Notes: generated by a model not told the origin, from the sequence alone. A DNA stretch of 47,359 nt from Chloroflexota bacterium (GCA_016235445.1 JACRLB010000033.1:1-47359); one strand, 5' to 3'. Positions 32,753 through 40,630 are shown, numbered from the stretch's first letter. Numbers and translations are program-made.

Positions 32753-32787
32753 ATTCATCCTTCATCCTTCTGCATTCATCATTGCTC
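32753..32787. repeat. heptanucleotide array after the PpiC isomerase stop
   Basis: Reading plus, ATTCATC CTTCATC CTTCTGC ATTCATC ATTGCTC abuts the stop codon (32790-32788) of the minus-strand gene in perfect register. The unit is close to the reverse complement of the one behind smc. Confidence 0.85.
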
Positions 32788-34236
32788 TTACGGTTTCGGT
32801 GTTTCCGTTCCTTCGAGAGCTTTCAGAGCTTCAGCCTGTGCAGTCGACTGGGCGTTGGCGGCATCGGTGGCAATGGTGATGAAGTTAGGCTCGCTGGGAA
32901 TGTGGGTCTGCCAAATGTCGAAGATTTCCACGCCAAATTCTTCACGGGCGGCGGTGAGCCAGTCTAAGAAGGCGGTATCTTTAGCCGCCTGGAGTTGTTC
33001 GGGGCTGTACGCGCGATCCATGAGCTGGATAATGTGATAACCAAAGCTGCTTTGTACAGGCGCGTCGGTGAAATCCCCCGGGGTTTTCAGGGCATAGGCC
33101 GCAACTTCAAATTCAGGGACCATTGCGCCTCTTCCAAACCAGCCGAGATCGCCGCCTGCTTCTCCGGAACCAGTATCCGTTGAAAATTCGGTGGCGAGCG
33201 CCGCAAAATCTTCGCCGCTCTTCAAGCGTTCGATGAGTCCGCTGGCTGTCTCAAAATCGTCCACAAGGATATGGCGTGCCCGAACCTGTTCTTCCTCGGT
33301 GTCGGAAGGCAGGGCGTCTGCGCCGATCACTTCCCTGAGTTTCTTTTCGAGAATCTGCGCCTCGAAGAACTCGCGATAGATATTTTCTTCAAAGCCGAGA
33401 TTTATCATTCTATCGTTCGCGTCTGAAACCTGTTTCTCAAAACCTTCGAGAGTGTAGGGGGTTGCTGTCGGCGTCGCTGTGGATGTGGGTCCTGTGGTTG
33501 GGGTAAGGGTGGGTTCAACCGTTGCGGTTGGGGTCAGCGAAGCAGTAGCCGAAGGTTCGGCGGCTGGTGTGCCATCTGTTGGGGTTTCGTCAACGGCCTG
33601 GATGGTGGCTGTGATAGTTGCGGTCACAGGTTCGAGGGTCGGCGTAAATTGGAGGGTGGCCGTGGGGCCTGGGGTGAATGTAGCGGCTCCCACATCAGCG
33701 GGGTTGTTTGTCAAAACAGCTTCCGTTGGTGCGGTCGTCGGCGTTGGCGTGCCGCCCGGGAAGTACTCGAAGGCGGCTTCCAGTTCCGCTTTGATCTCTT
33801 CCTCGCTTGCAGTAATACCGCGTTTCGTGGCTTCCTGGCGGATCAACTCTTCGGTAATCATTCGTTCCAGCACGGTATTGCCAAGAGTCGCGGGATCATC
33901 CAAATTGGATTGGATTTGCTGTAACTGCGCGTCCACGTTCATCCCGAACTGCTGGTATTGCGAATACAGACTGTACTGGCTCAATAACTGCTGGCGTTGC
34001 AGGCGCACACGCGGCTCGAAATCCCTGACGAGAATCTCCACCCCGCCAACTTTTGCCACCGGGCGCAGGGACTGGAAATAATTTATGTCCAGCCAGCCGT
34101 ATACCAACAGCAAAACCACTACGGCCAGAATGCCGAAGAAGGTATACAGAATGAGACGTCCCTGTTGCTGTTCGCGCTGGAGGCGGGCAACATGTTTCTT
34201 GTGTAAAACAGGCTTCTTGCCCTGTTCATTAGGCAT
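32788..34236 (-). CDS. membrane-anchored PpiC-type peptidyl-prolyl isomerase (SurA/PrsA-like)
   Basis: The 482-residue product helps fold exported proteins. A basic N-terminus is followed by a membrane helix (about 28-48, LILYTFFGILAVVVLLLVYG). Next is a SurA_N-like helical part (LERMITEELIRQEATKRGI) and a parvulin domain (RARHILVDD, ATEFSTDTGSGEAGGDLGWF, SSFGYHIIQLMD). A stretch of roughly 85 residues rich in Thr, Pro and Ala (about 170-255) is inserted into the SurA_N-like part, which is unusual. AAAGGAG lies 7 bases before the ATG. Confidence 0.85.
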   Translation of the reverse strand: MPNEQGKKPVLHKKHVARLQREQQQGRLILYTFFGILAVVVLLLVYGWLDINYFQSLRPVAKVGGVEILVRDFEPRVRLQRQQLLSQYSLYSQYQQFGMNVDAQLQQIQSNLDDPATLGNTVLERMITEELIRQEATKRGITASEEEIKAELEAAFEYFPGGTPTPTTAPTEAVLTNNPADVGAATFTPGPTATLQFTPTLEPVTATITATIQAVDETPTDGTPAAEPSATASLTPTATVEPTLTPTTGPTSTATPTATPYTLEGFEKQVSDANDRMINLGFEENIYREFFEAQILEKKLREVIGADALPSDTEEEQVRARHILVDDFETASGLIERLKSGEDFAALATEFSTDTGSGEAGGDLGWFGRGAMVPEFEVAAYALKTPGDFTDAPVQSSFGYHIIQLMDRAYSPEQLQAAKDTAFLDWLTAAREEFGVEIFDIWQTHIPSEPNFITIATDAANAQSTAQAEALKALEGTETPKP

Positions 34237-34319
34237 GGTTATACTCCTTTATGAAATTTATAGCGTGTTTAACTCGCCTCAATAAGTAGGGTTGCCTGCT
34301 GGCAAGGCGAGTCATTAAC

Positions 34320-34445
34320 TCACCTTAATCACCTGCGCTTCGACTACGAGCGGGAAACACCACCCGCGCTCCGTTCAGCGCGAACTTCGTCCTCCCGAAG
34401 TCGAAGGACATGCTGTGGAGCATACTTGTACTGAATAAAAGGTGA
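34320..34445. mobile_element. MITE-like element, family C
   Basis: Perfect 9-bp direct repeats GTCATTAAC (34311-34319 and 34446-34454) flank a 126-bp segment whose ends are TCACCTTAATCACC and, on the other strand, TCACCTTTTATTCAG. Inside is a second inverted pair (CTTCGACT / AGTCGAAG). It lies between the PpiC isomerase and rpsR. Confidence 0.6.
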
Positions 34446-34460
34446 GTCATTAACATAAAT

Positions 34461-34491
34461 GCAGGGCATGGAATTGTGTCCCATGCCCTGC
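34461..34491 (-). terminator. hairpin after rpsR
   Basis: GCAGGGCATGG (34461-34471) pairs perfectly with CCATGCCCTGC (34481-34491). It lies 17 bases past the rpsR stop and probably ends the rpsF-ssb-rpsR transcript. The U tract is weak. Confidence 0.65.
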
Positions 34492-34507
34492 GAAAATCTA
34501 TTGGCAA

Positions 34508-34801
34508 TCAGGAACGGTTATCGTCCAATGCCCTGCCGCTGAAGGGCAGAAGCGCCACGTGGCGCGACTGCTTGACAGCCGCCGCCACCACACGCTGGTG
34601 CTTGGCACACGCACCGGTCTGGCGGCGCGGGCGGATCTTGCCATCTTCAGTTATGTATTTGCGAAGCAAGTCAACTTTCTTATAATCAATGACCAGTTGC
34701 TTGTCCGCGCAAAACTGACAAAATTTAGGCTTTGCGAAAAACTTGCGGTCACCGCCGCCTTCGCCGCCAGAGAAATTGCGCTCATTGCGTTCGTCACTCA
34801 T
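34508..34801 (-). CDS. rpsR: 30S ribosomal protein S18
   Basis: The 97-residue product carries the S18 core ([36 protein letters not shown]). CQFC near residue 28 and a later Cys-x2-His (ACAKH) make it a zinc-binding type S18. The glycine-rich N-terminal extension is longer than usual. It is the third gene of the rpsF-ssb-rpsR operon, 55 bases after ssb. Confidence 0.96.
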   Translation of the reverse strand: MSDERNERNFSGGEGGGDRKFFAKPKFCQFCADKQLVIDYKKVDLLRKYITEDGKIRPRRQTGACAKHQRVVAAAVKQSRHVALLPFSGRALDDNRS

Positions 34802-34856
34802 GGGTTACTCCAAACTTACTTGTGTCACAACTGCCTTCTAAAGAAAGCGGTCACAA

Positions 34857-35276
34857 CTAGAACGGAAATTCATCCTCCGCCGCACCCACTGTCGGGTCGG
34901 CGGAAGCGTTGTCCACTTCCTGTGCATGGTTATTCGAATCGCGTCGGTCGCCCAGCATCATCATCTCACTGGAAACAATCTCCACACTGGTATGTTTCAT
35001 GCCTTCTTTATCGTCCCAGCGGCGGGTTTGCAGGCGTCCTTCAATGTAAACCTGCTGTCCCTTTACGAGATACTGCTTGCAAATTTCAGCGAGATTACCC
35101 CAGGCCACCACATTGAACCACTCGGTCTCGTTGTGGCGCTCACCGTCCGCGCTGTTCCACGAACGGCTGACCGCCACCGAAAACGTGGTGACAGGTTTGC
35201 CGGAAGGGGTGTAGCGCATCTCGGGGTCTTTCCCAAGATGCCCAATGATCTGAACTTTATTAAGACCTCGGCTCAT
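34857..35276 (-). CDS. ssb: single-stranded DNA-binding protein
   Basis: The 139-residue product has an OB-fold with KVQIIGHLGKDPEMRYTPSG, FSVAVSRSW and EWFNVVAWGNLAEICKQYL. A short disordered linker and the acidic tip DEFPF, which recruits partner proteins, form the C-terminus. AAGGAG-type ribosome site precedes the ATG. It lies between rpsF and rpsR in the classical operon. Confidence 0.96.
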   Translation of the reverse strand: MSRGLNKVQIIGHLGKDPEMRYTPSGKPVTTFSVAVSRSWNSADGERHNETEWFNVVAWGNLAEICKQYLVKGQQVYIEGRLQTRRWDDKEGMKHTSVEIVSSEMMMLGDRRDSNNHAQEVDNASADPTVGAAEDEFPF

Positions 35277-35314
35277 ATCGATCTCCTTGGTAAATTACCG
35301 GGCAATTCTAAAAA

Positions 35315-35599
35315 CTAACCAACAACAGAAAGCATATGACGCATGATCGATTCCTGGTAACGCAGGTTGCGTTCCAGGCCGAACGTAGCGGCGGGCTCCA
35401 TGGTCACGTTCAAAAGAACATACTGACCTTCACGGTGCTTTTCGATAATGTAAGCCAGCTTGCGGCGTCCCCACACCTCGGCCTTATCCACACTGCCGCC
35501 TGATTCGCTGATCCAACCTTTCACCTTGTCGAGCACGCCGTTAAAAGCAGTCTCGTCCAGGTCGGGCTGGATGATGCACATCAATTCATAATTACGCAT
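35315..35599 (-). CDS. rpsF: 30S ribosomal protein S6
   Basis: The 94-residue product has the S6 ferredoxin-like fold (MRNYELMCIIQPDLDE, WGRRKLAYIIEKHREGQYVL, LERNLRYQESIMRHML). S6 pairs with S18 on the ribosome and both are encoded in this operon. AAAGGAGG stands 8 bases before the ATG. Confidence 0.96.
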   Translation of the reverse strand: MRNYELMCIIQPDLDETAFNGVLDKVKGWISESGGSVDKAEVWGRRKLAYIIEKHREGQYVLLNVTMEPAATFGLERNLRYQESIMRHMLSVVG

Positions 35600-35611
35600 T
35601 GGGAAATCCTC

Positions 35612-35690
35612 CTTTCCATGGGTTTGATCCTGTCCAGGCCGTGGGCCTGTCGGGAACGGAAAGGCACGTGTATTAAGACGTACCTATTTA
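35612..35690 (-). promoter_or_regulatory. rpsF leader, possible S6:S18 autoregulatory site
   Basis: The leader contains CAGGCC CAC GGCCTG within a GC-rich hairpin (about 35632-35652) close to the start. Many bacteria regulate this operon by S6:S18 binding a leader hairpin with a CCG bulge. The consensus could not be checked base by base. Confidence 0.25.
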
Positions 35691-35855
35691 ATTAGCGGGC
35701 GAAGTTTACCACAAAACCTTTTCATTTGGATGAAGCACATCGCCTCATCTTTAACGGAAGGCTGGTCCCGTCCGAAGAGCATTTAACTCACCTTGCGCGA
35801 TTTTTCATCCTGTCCGGGATAGAGTCCGAAAGACATATCAAGTAAAATCCTGCTT

Positions 35856-36491
35856 ATGCCCAAACCCTATCTCGTCCCGTTGACTGAAATCCGCCGCGAG
35901 CAGATCGTTGTCAACTCGCGCTTCATTGCCACGCTCGCGCCTGCCTTTTCCATAGACGAAGCGCGGGCATTCATGGCGCGGGTCAAAAAAGAATTTGCGG
36001 ACGCGAGTCATAATGTGCCCGTCTATGTTATCGGCGGCGGGAATACTGTGACGGAATATTTTTCGGATGACGGCGAGCCAGGCGGCACTTCGGGAAAGCC
36101 TGCGTTAGCCGTCCTGCGCGGCAGTGGACTCGGCGATACCGTTCTCGTCATCACCCGCTATTTCGGCGGGACTTTGCTCGGCACGGGCGGGCTGGTGAAA
36201 GCGTATACCGAGTCGGCCCAGGCGGTTGTCAACGCAGTGGGGCGCGGGCGGAGAGTCTCCGTCCACTTGGCGTTGCTGGCAATCCCGTACAATCTGTTGG
36301 AGCGTGTGCGGCTGGCAGTGGCGCGCCAGCGTGGGGAAATTCTGGGGGAGGATTTTGCAGGAGACATTACCCTTACGATTCGTTTGTCAGTGGATATGTT
36401 CGAGGCGTTTCAAAAGGATTTACGTGAGTTATCTGCAGGCAGGCTACAGGCGGAAATTGTTGAAACCAGCGAGATGGTTATGCCAATTTGA
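35856..36491 (+). CDS. yigZ: YigZ / IMPACT family protein
   Basis: The 211-residue product has the N-terminal UPF0029 domain: NSRFIATLAPAFSIDEARAF, SDDGEPGGTSGKPALAVL and VLVITRYFGGTLLGTGGLVK with YTESAQAVV. A ferredoxin-like C-terminal domain follows (IPYNLLERVRLAVARQ ... VDMFEAFQKDLREL). Yeast relatives affect Gcn2 signalling; the bacterial role is unclear. TAAAAT lies 6 bases before the ATG with no ribosome site, so the mRNA may be leaderless. Confidence 0.9.
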   Translation: MPKPYLVPLTEIRREQIVVNSRFIATLAPAFSIDEARAFMARVKKEFADASHNVPVYVIGGGNTVTEYFSDDGEPGGTSGKPALAVLRGSGLGDTVLVITRYFGGTLLGTGGLVKAYTESAQAVVNAVGRGRRVSVHLALLAIPYNLLERVRLAVARQRGEILGEDFAGDITLTIRLSVDMFEAFQKDLRELSAGRLQAEIVETSEMVMPI

Positions 36492-36588
36492 CGCAGAGCT
36501 TCGCTTCCAGTTTCTTCACAATTACCCCACAATTCCCGTGTGGACAAGCCAGTAAAATTGCGAACATAAAATTTCAAGGAGAAAAAGT

Positions 36589-37107
36589 ATGTCAAATGAA
36601 ACAGCGCAGAATACCTCGAATCAAGCCATATCCAAACTGTGGGTGGATATCCTGATTTTTGCTGTATTTTTAATCACGATGGAGCCACGCCTAAGTCGTT
36701 TGCCTGTCCATGAATGGTTGAGTCTTTCCATGATCTTTGGAATGATCGTTCACCTGCTTATCAACTGGGACTGGGTCGCGCAGGTCTCACAGCGTTTTCT
36801 GGGCAGATTGGGCGGACAAACCCGCATCAACTATATTTTGAACTGGCTGTTCTTTATTGACGGAACCCTCATTATAGTTTCCGGGGTCATGATTTCTGAG
36901 GTAGCCATGCCAGCGCTGGGACTGGATTTAAGCATTGGCCGAGGCTGGGGTGAACTGCACGAACTATCCACAAACCTGGCTTTGATTCTGCTTGGCTTGC
37001 ACACTGCCCTGCATTGGAGTTGGATCGTGAACACGGTCAATCGCTACATGATTCAGCCGGCCTTGAGGATATTTCTCCCTGAAAACAAGAAGGACGGTGT
37101 TGCATGA
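36589..37107 (+). CDS. DUF4405 membrane protein, copy 1
   Basis: The 172-residue product has four membrane helices with paired histidines: VHEWL and VHLLINWDWV in the first half, LHELSTNLALILLGLHTALHW in the second. This is the DUF4405 / cytochrome b561-like pattern and suggests one or two b hemes and quinone or flavin-linked electron transfer. AAGGAG is 7 bases before the ATG. The next gene overlaps by ATGA. A paralogous module lies at 40860-41662. Confidence 0.8.
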   Translation: MSNETAQNTSNQAISKLWVDILIFAVFLITMEPRLSRLPVHEWLSLSMIFGMIVHLLINWDWVAQVSQRFLGRLGGQTRINYILNWLFFIDGTLIIVSGVMISEVAMPALGLDLSIGRGWGELHELSTNLALILLGLHTALHWSWIVNTVNRYMIQPALRIFLPENKKDGVA

Positions 37108-37427
37108 AAGCTCTGATACGATCGTTTTTCATCCTGTTGGTGTTTGTATTCCTGGGGGCATTGATGGTTGTCTCTGACACTGCCGCGTCTGGAGTTGCTG
37201 TATCTCTGGGGTTGATTCACGCCCCGAGAATTGAGCGTCAGCCTCCGCCTGAAAATGCTCAACAAATCAGGGAGAGTAACCAGCACGAGAAGCCCAGCCT
37301 GCCTTACCTCATGGGGCGTTGGGTTCTTAGCACAGGCAAAAGTGTATTTGTGATATCGATCCTGGTTGTTCTTATCGTCTTCCCAAAGAGCGTAGCTAAA
37401 AAAATCAGAAAAACCACAACAACTTGA
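37104..37427 (+). CDS. small two-helix membrane protein, partner of DUF4405 copy 1
   Basis: The 107-residue product overlaps the DUF4405 stop (ATGA). It has an N-terminal membrane helix (IRSFFILLVFVFLGALMVV), a hydrophilic middle rich in Pro, Gln and Glu, and a second helix (VFVISILVVLIVFP) followed by a basic tail. No family is recognised. The paralogue at 41354 has the same layout and position but little sequence identity, so the pairing itself seems to be conserved. Confidence 0.65.
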   Translation: MKALIRSFFILLVFVFLGALMVVSDTAASGVAVSLGLIHAPRIERQPPPENAQQIRESNQHEKPSLPYLMGRWVLSTGKSVFVISILVVLIVFPKSVAKKIRKTTTT

Positions 37428-37809
37428 GCGGGGGTAATTCTGTAAACTCTGTTCTTTTCAGTGACTCCACTGCAAAAAGGTCTTTCGCTTTTGAACTTCC
37501 TTCGTGAACTCACCTGCACTGCATCCGCAGCGCGGTGCAAGTGTCGTGCCCTTCGTGGTTAAAAAAGGTTTTTTCAGTGAAGTCTTCCGTTAAATCCGCG
37601 TACAAAAATGATTCCCAATGAGCCTTTTACGGCTTTCTCAAAGTAGCTTGACCATTTTACAAGTTTATGGCAAAGGCTTAACGCGAATTACGCAAACTGG
37701 GTGAATTTCGCGAAAATAAAGAAAAATTCGCGCCATTCGTTTCATTCGCGCCATTCGCGTTAAAGATTTTCAGACTTTGAGAAAGCCGTAATGAGCCTTT
37801 TTATTGATG
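37428..37809. other. intergenic region with MITE, family D
   Basis: No gene was seen. The region holds a 161-bp inverted-repeat element at 37629-37789 and short phrases such as TCCGCGTACAAAAATG that recur in similar form near 42070 in this window. Confidence 0.5.
37629..37789. mobile_element. MITE-like element, family D
   Basis: A perfect 16-bp terminal inverted repeat, ACGGCTTTCTCAAAGT (37629-37644) and its complement (37774-37789), bounds a non-coding 161-bp segment. The direct repeat AATGAGCCTTTT occurs on both sides (37617-37628, 37790-37801). Because the repeat ends TT and the element could begin TT, the true duplication may be 8 to 12 bp. Confidence 0.8.
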
Positions 37810-37838
37810 TTGATTAGCCCTGTGGAACGGTATATAAT
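37810..37838 (+). promoter_or_regulatory. promoter of the Ser/Thr kinase gene
   Basis: TTGATT (37810-37815), a 17-bp spacer and TATAAT (37833-37838). The start would be near 37845, giving a leader of about 160 bases. The family D element ends 20 bases upstream. Confidence 0.65.
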
Positions 37839-37904
37839 AAACGAATTATTTATCAGGCATTCGAGCGGTTAACGGTTAATTTCAGTAAATTACAAATTGA
37901 GCGG

Positions 37905-37929
37905 AATGCAGACTTGGTCTGCATTTTTT
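37905..37929 (+). terminator. terminator-like hairpin in the kinase leader
   Basis: AATGCAGAC pairs with GTCTGCATT around TTG and is followed by TTTT, an intrinsic-terminator shape lying between promoter and start codon. It is enclosed by an inverted repeat ATTTCAGTAAAT (37879-37890) / ATTTACTGAAAT (37976-37987). Either this is an attenuator or the pair marks another small inserted element. Confidence 0.45.
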
Positions 37930-38004
37930 GCAGGGGCAAAGCGGACTGAAGTCCGTGCTTCGGAGCAAATTCGAGATTTACTGAAATCAAATAGAGGAGA
38001 GCGT

Positions 38005-39570
38005 ATGGATCAACCTACCTGGATCGGTCGGACGTTAAGCGGGCGTTACAAGATCGACGCCCTGCTCGGGCAGGGCGGCATGTCGGCTGTCTACAAGGCC
38101 ACCGACCCGAACCTGAAACGCGCGGTTGCCGTCAAACTGATCCACTCCCATCTTTCGTCCGACCCTGCCTTTGTTCTTCGTTTCGAGAGTGAAGCCTCTG
38201 CGGTAGCCAGCCTTCGCCATCAGAACATTGTGCAGGTTTATGATTTTAATAACGATAACGGGGTCTATTACATGGTGCTGGAGTTCATCCCAGGCGAGAC
38301 GCTTCAAGACCGCATGAAGCGCCTGGTGGTTGATAACCGTCAATTAGCCCTCGATGATGTTTTGAAATTTACCGCCAATATCAGCGACGCAATGGGATAC
38401 GCCCATCAGCGCGGTATGGTCCATCGTGACATCAAACCTGCCAACATCATGCTGGATGTGCAGGGACAGGCCATCCTGATGGACTTTGGGATCGTGAAAA
38501 TTCTCGGCGGAGACAGCCACACGACCACCGGCGCAGTGGTTGGCACGGCGCGCTACATGTCACCTGAAATCATTCGCGGGGAATCTGCCGATCATCGCTC
38601 TGATATTTATTCGCTGGGCGTCACGTTGTACGAGATGCTGAGCGGGCGCCCGCCGTTCATGTCTGACTCTGCCATGACCCTGATGATGATGCACTTGAAC
38701 GACCCCGTGCCCAATGTGCGTGATTTCAGGTCGGATGTTCACCCGCAGATCGTCGCCATTCTCGAGAAGTGCCTCGCAAAAAATCGGGATGACCGCTATT
38801 CATCCGCCGCTGAACTTTCGGCGGATTTAAGACGCGCGCTTGCGTATCTTGGCGGGCAGTCCACTTATATTCAGGTAAAGAAAGAGTCCCAGCCTGCCGA
38901 CCAGCCCAGGGCGGAGTCTGATGCGGCGGCTCTTTCCCCGCTGACGCCTGCTTCCGTCAACGTGACATCCTCTTCGCCCCAGCCTTCATCGCCCAATACT
39001 TCCGCAGTGTATTCCGCTCCACGCAAATCTTCGGGTTCATCCAAATTGTTTTGGGTGTTTGGCGCTGGGTTTATCGCGGTTGCATGTTTCGCGGTTTTGT
39101 TCTTCCTCGGAAGCGTGTTGTTTAACCGCCCAGTCGCCGAGCCGACCAGCGCGCCGACGCACACCGCTGAATTGAGCACGGAGGTGGTAGCTACTGAAAC
39201 GCTTTCGATCACCGAGGCGCCTTTTGAAATTCCCACCCCGCATGTAACGGCAACCCCCGCAGGGCCGTATGTCGTCATCACGGGCATTCGGGTTGACAAT
39301 AATTTTTACGCCGTGGATTACGAAGTGCATAACTTTGCCGGAGACTCACCCCTGCATGTTCACATGTTTTTTAATACTGTCGCGCCTGAACAGGCAGGCT
39401 CGCCAGGTTCCGGCCCGTGGAAGTTGACCTGGGGCGTTTATGGCGACCCGCCTTTCACGCAATATGGAATTGCGAACCGCCCCGCAAACGCCACACAGAT
39501 GTGTTCGCTGGCGGCGAATAGTAATCACTCGGTAATTTTAGGAACTGGCAATTGTGTGGACCTGCCGTAA
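38005..39570 (+). CDS. PknB-like Ser/Thr protein kinase with extracellular domain
   Basis: The 521-residue product has a Hanks-type kinase domain at about 10-275: LLGQGGMSAVYKATD, the invariant Lys in AVAVKLIHSHL, HRDIKPANIMLD (about 140-151), DFGIVK (about 160) and GTARYMSPE. A Ser/Pro-rich linker leads to one membrane helix (about 349-372, FWVFGAGFIAVACFAVLFFL), a Thr-rich stalk and an external beta-rich domain (YVVITGIRVDNNFYAVDYEV) with two late cysteines. No PASTA repeats are present, so the sensor domain differs from typical PknB. Start MDQPTWIGRTLSG has GAGGAG upstream; the longer in-frame extension runs through the leader hairpin. Confidence 0.9.
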   Translation: MDQPTWIGRTLSGRYKIDALLGQGGMSAVYKATDPNLKRAVAVKLIHSHLSSDPAFVLRFESEASAVASLRHQNIVQVYDFNNDNGVYYMVLEFIPGETLQDRMKRLVVDNRQLALDDVLKFTANISDAMGYAHQRGMVHRDIKPANIMLDVQGQAILMDFGIVKILGGDSHTTTGAVVGTARYMSPEIIRGESADHRSDIYSLGVTLYEMLSGRPPFMSDSAMTLMMMHLNDPVPNVRDFRSDVHPQIVAILEKCLAKNRDDRYSSAAELSADLRRALAYLGGQSTYIQVKKESQPADQPRAESDAAALSPLTPASVNVTSSSPQPSSPNTSAVYSAPRKSSGSSKLFWVFGAGFIAVACFAVLFFLGSVLFNRPVAEPTSAPTHTAELSTEVVATETLSITEAPFEIPTPHVTATPAGPYVVITGIRVDNNFYAVDYEVHNFAGDSPLHVHMFFNTVAPEQAGSPGSGPWKLTWGVYGDPPFTQYGIANRPANATQMCSLAANSNHSVILGTGNCVDLP

Positions 39571-39599
39571 GCCGACTTGTTCATTTTATGGTGTGAAGA

Positions 39600-39720
39600 G
39601 CTTTCTTGAGATTTAACTCAAAGTCGCAGAGTCGCACATCGTCCCGTTGTTTTTCGGGAAAGAAAAAAACATTAAATCTTAGCGTCTTGGCGACTTTGCG
39701 TTAAAATCTTCAATCATTGA
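39600..39720. repeat. octanucleotide-like intergenic repeat pair
   Basis: CAAAGTCG CAGAGTCG (about 39620) and, inverted, CGCAAAGT CGCCAAGA CGCTAAG (about 39680-39707, minus) show an eight-base period. They flank a short gap before the VapB-like gene. Confidence 0.5.
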
Positions 39721-39736
39721 AAAAGGAGTACATCTT

Positions 39737-39997
39737 ATGACTCTCATGGAACAGATTGAAAAACAAATCCGCCAACTCCCGCCTGAAAGCCAGCGTGAGG
39801 TCTTGGATTTCGCCACCTTCCTGCAATTGCGGACGCATTCCGCACCGCCTGTTTCTGTCGAGGAGGAACGTGGAAGGCGCATCAAAGCCGCTTTTCTAAA
39901 ACTGGCTGAGTTGAAGGTCTTTGCTGATATCAAAGATCCTGTCGAGTGGCAGAGACAGATTCGCAAAGACAGACCGCTCCCAGGCCGTGAAGTATGA
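39737..39997 (+). CDS. DUF2281 / VapB-like antitoxin
   Basis: The 86-residue product starts MTLMEQIEKQIRQLPPESQ and has EVLDFATFLQLR, the pattern of DUF2281 proteins found next to PIN toxins. Its C-terminus (VEWQRQIRKDRPLPGREV) could wrap the toxin, as VapB tails do. AAAGGAG is 10 bases before the ATG. Its stop overlaps the PIN gene by ATGA. Confidence 0.75.
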   Translation: MTLMEQIEKQIRQLPPESQREVLDFATFLQLRTHSAPPVSVEEERGRRIKAAFLKLAELKVFADIKDPVEWQRQIRKDRPLPGREV

Positions 39998-40362
39998 TTC
40001 TTGCAGACAGTAATCTCATTATTTATGCGGCGTCTGGAAATTACCCCAGCCTGTTGGACTGGTTTGCAGAAAACCAACCTGTCGCTTCGGCGGTGAGCCT
40101 GGTGGAAGCGCTGGGATATTACAAGCTTACCGCAACGGAAAAGGCCGCACTTGAAGCCCTGTTTGCCGAATTAACCGTACTTTACCCAACTGTTGAAGTA
40201 TTCCAAATTGCAGTTGACCTGAGGCAGCAGCGTTCTGTTTCTGTTGGCGACGCCCTGATCGCCGCAACTGCGCTTCATCACAACCTGACCCTTGCCACGC
40301 ATAACGCCAAAGATTTTGAATGGATTACATCCCTGTCTTTGGTGGATCCTCTTGCTGAATAA
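39994..40362 (+). CDS. PIN-domain toxin, VapC-like
   Basis: The 122-residue product has the PIN acidic set: D5 in MILADSNLIIYA, E38 in SLVEALGY, D86 in VSVGDALIAATAL and D107 in HNAKDFEW. These residues bind Mg2+ for RNA cleavage. It is coupled to the antitoxin by an ATGA overlap. The antitoxin-before-toxin order matches a type II vapBC module. The RNA target is unknown. Confidence 0.85.
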   Translation: MILADSNLIIYAASGNYPSLLDWFAENQPVASAVSLVEALGYYKLTATEKAALEALFAELTVLYPTVEVFQIAVDLRQQRSVSVGDALIAATALHHNLTLATHNAKDFEWITSLSLVDPLAE

Positions 40363-40390
40363 CTGATGTTGCGCAGTTTATTTACTCATC

Positions 40391-40558
40391 TTACGCAGTC
40401 GATAATCCCGAAGGGAAGGCAGGATTATAGAAAATGGCGCGAAAGAATCCAAATCCCGAAGGGGTGATATTGATTTTACAAACGATGACACCCCTTCGGG
40501 GTTGAATTCGCTGTATTCCAAAAACTATAATCATTTGACCCCTTCGGGGTCATCAGGC
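40391..40558. repeat. REP-like array of CCCGAAGGGG units
   Basis: Four units containing TCCCGAAGGG or its complement ACCCCTTCGGGG lie at about 40405, 40454, 40490 and 40539, two in each orientation, with TATAGAAA and TATTGATTTTA spacers. The first 89 bases recur inverted at 45050-45135. Similar intergenic repeats in Bacteroidota and cyanobacteria are moved by RAYT (IS200-like) transposases; none is encoded here. Confidence 0.7.
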
Positions 40559-40630
40559 CTTTTGCGTAATATCAGTAAATAACTCATGTAGGCCGTATTG
40601 TTTTGGGGATGGAGCTGAGCTGCATATTAA

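Noticed and set aside
34237-34310. Inverted pair AACTCGCCT/AGGCGAGT considered as another MITE
   Set aside because: No flanking duplication; a simple hairpin upstream of the PpiC gene is enough.
40391-40558. Considered as a CRISPR array because CCCGAAGGGG repeats
   Set aside because: Units alternate in orientation, spacing is irregular and there are no cas genes.
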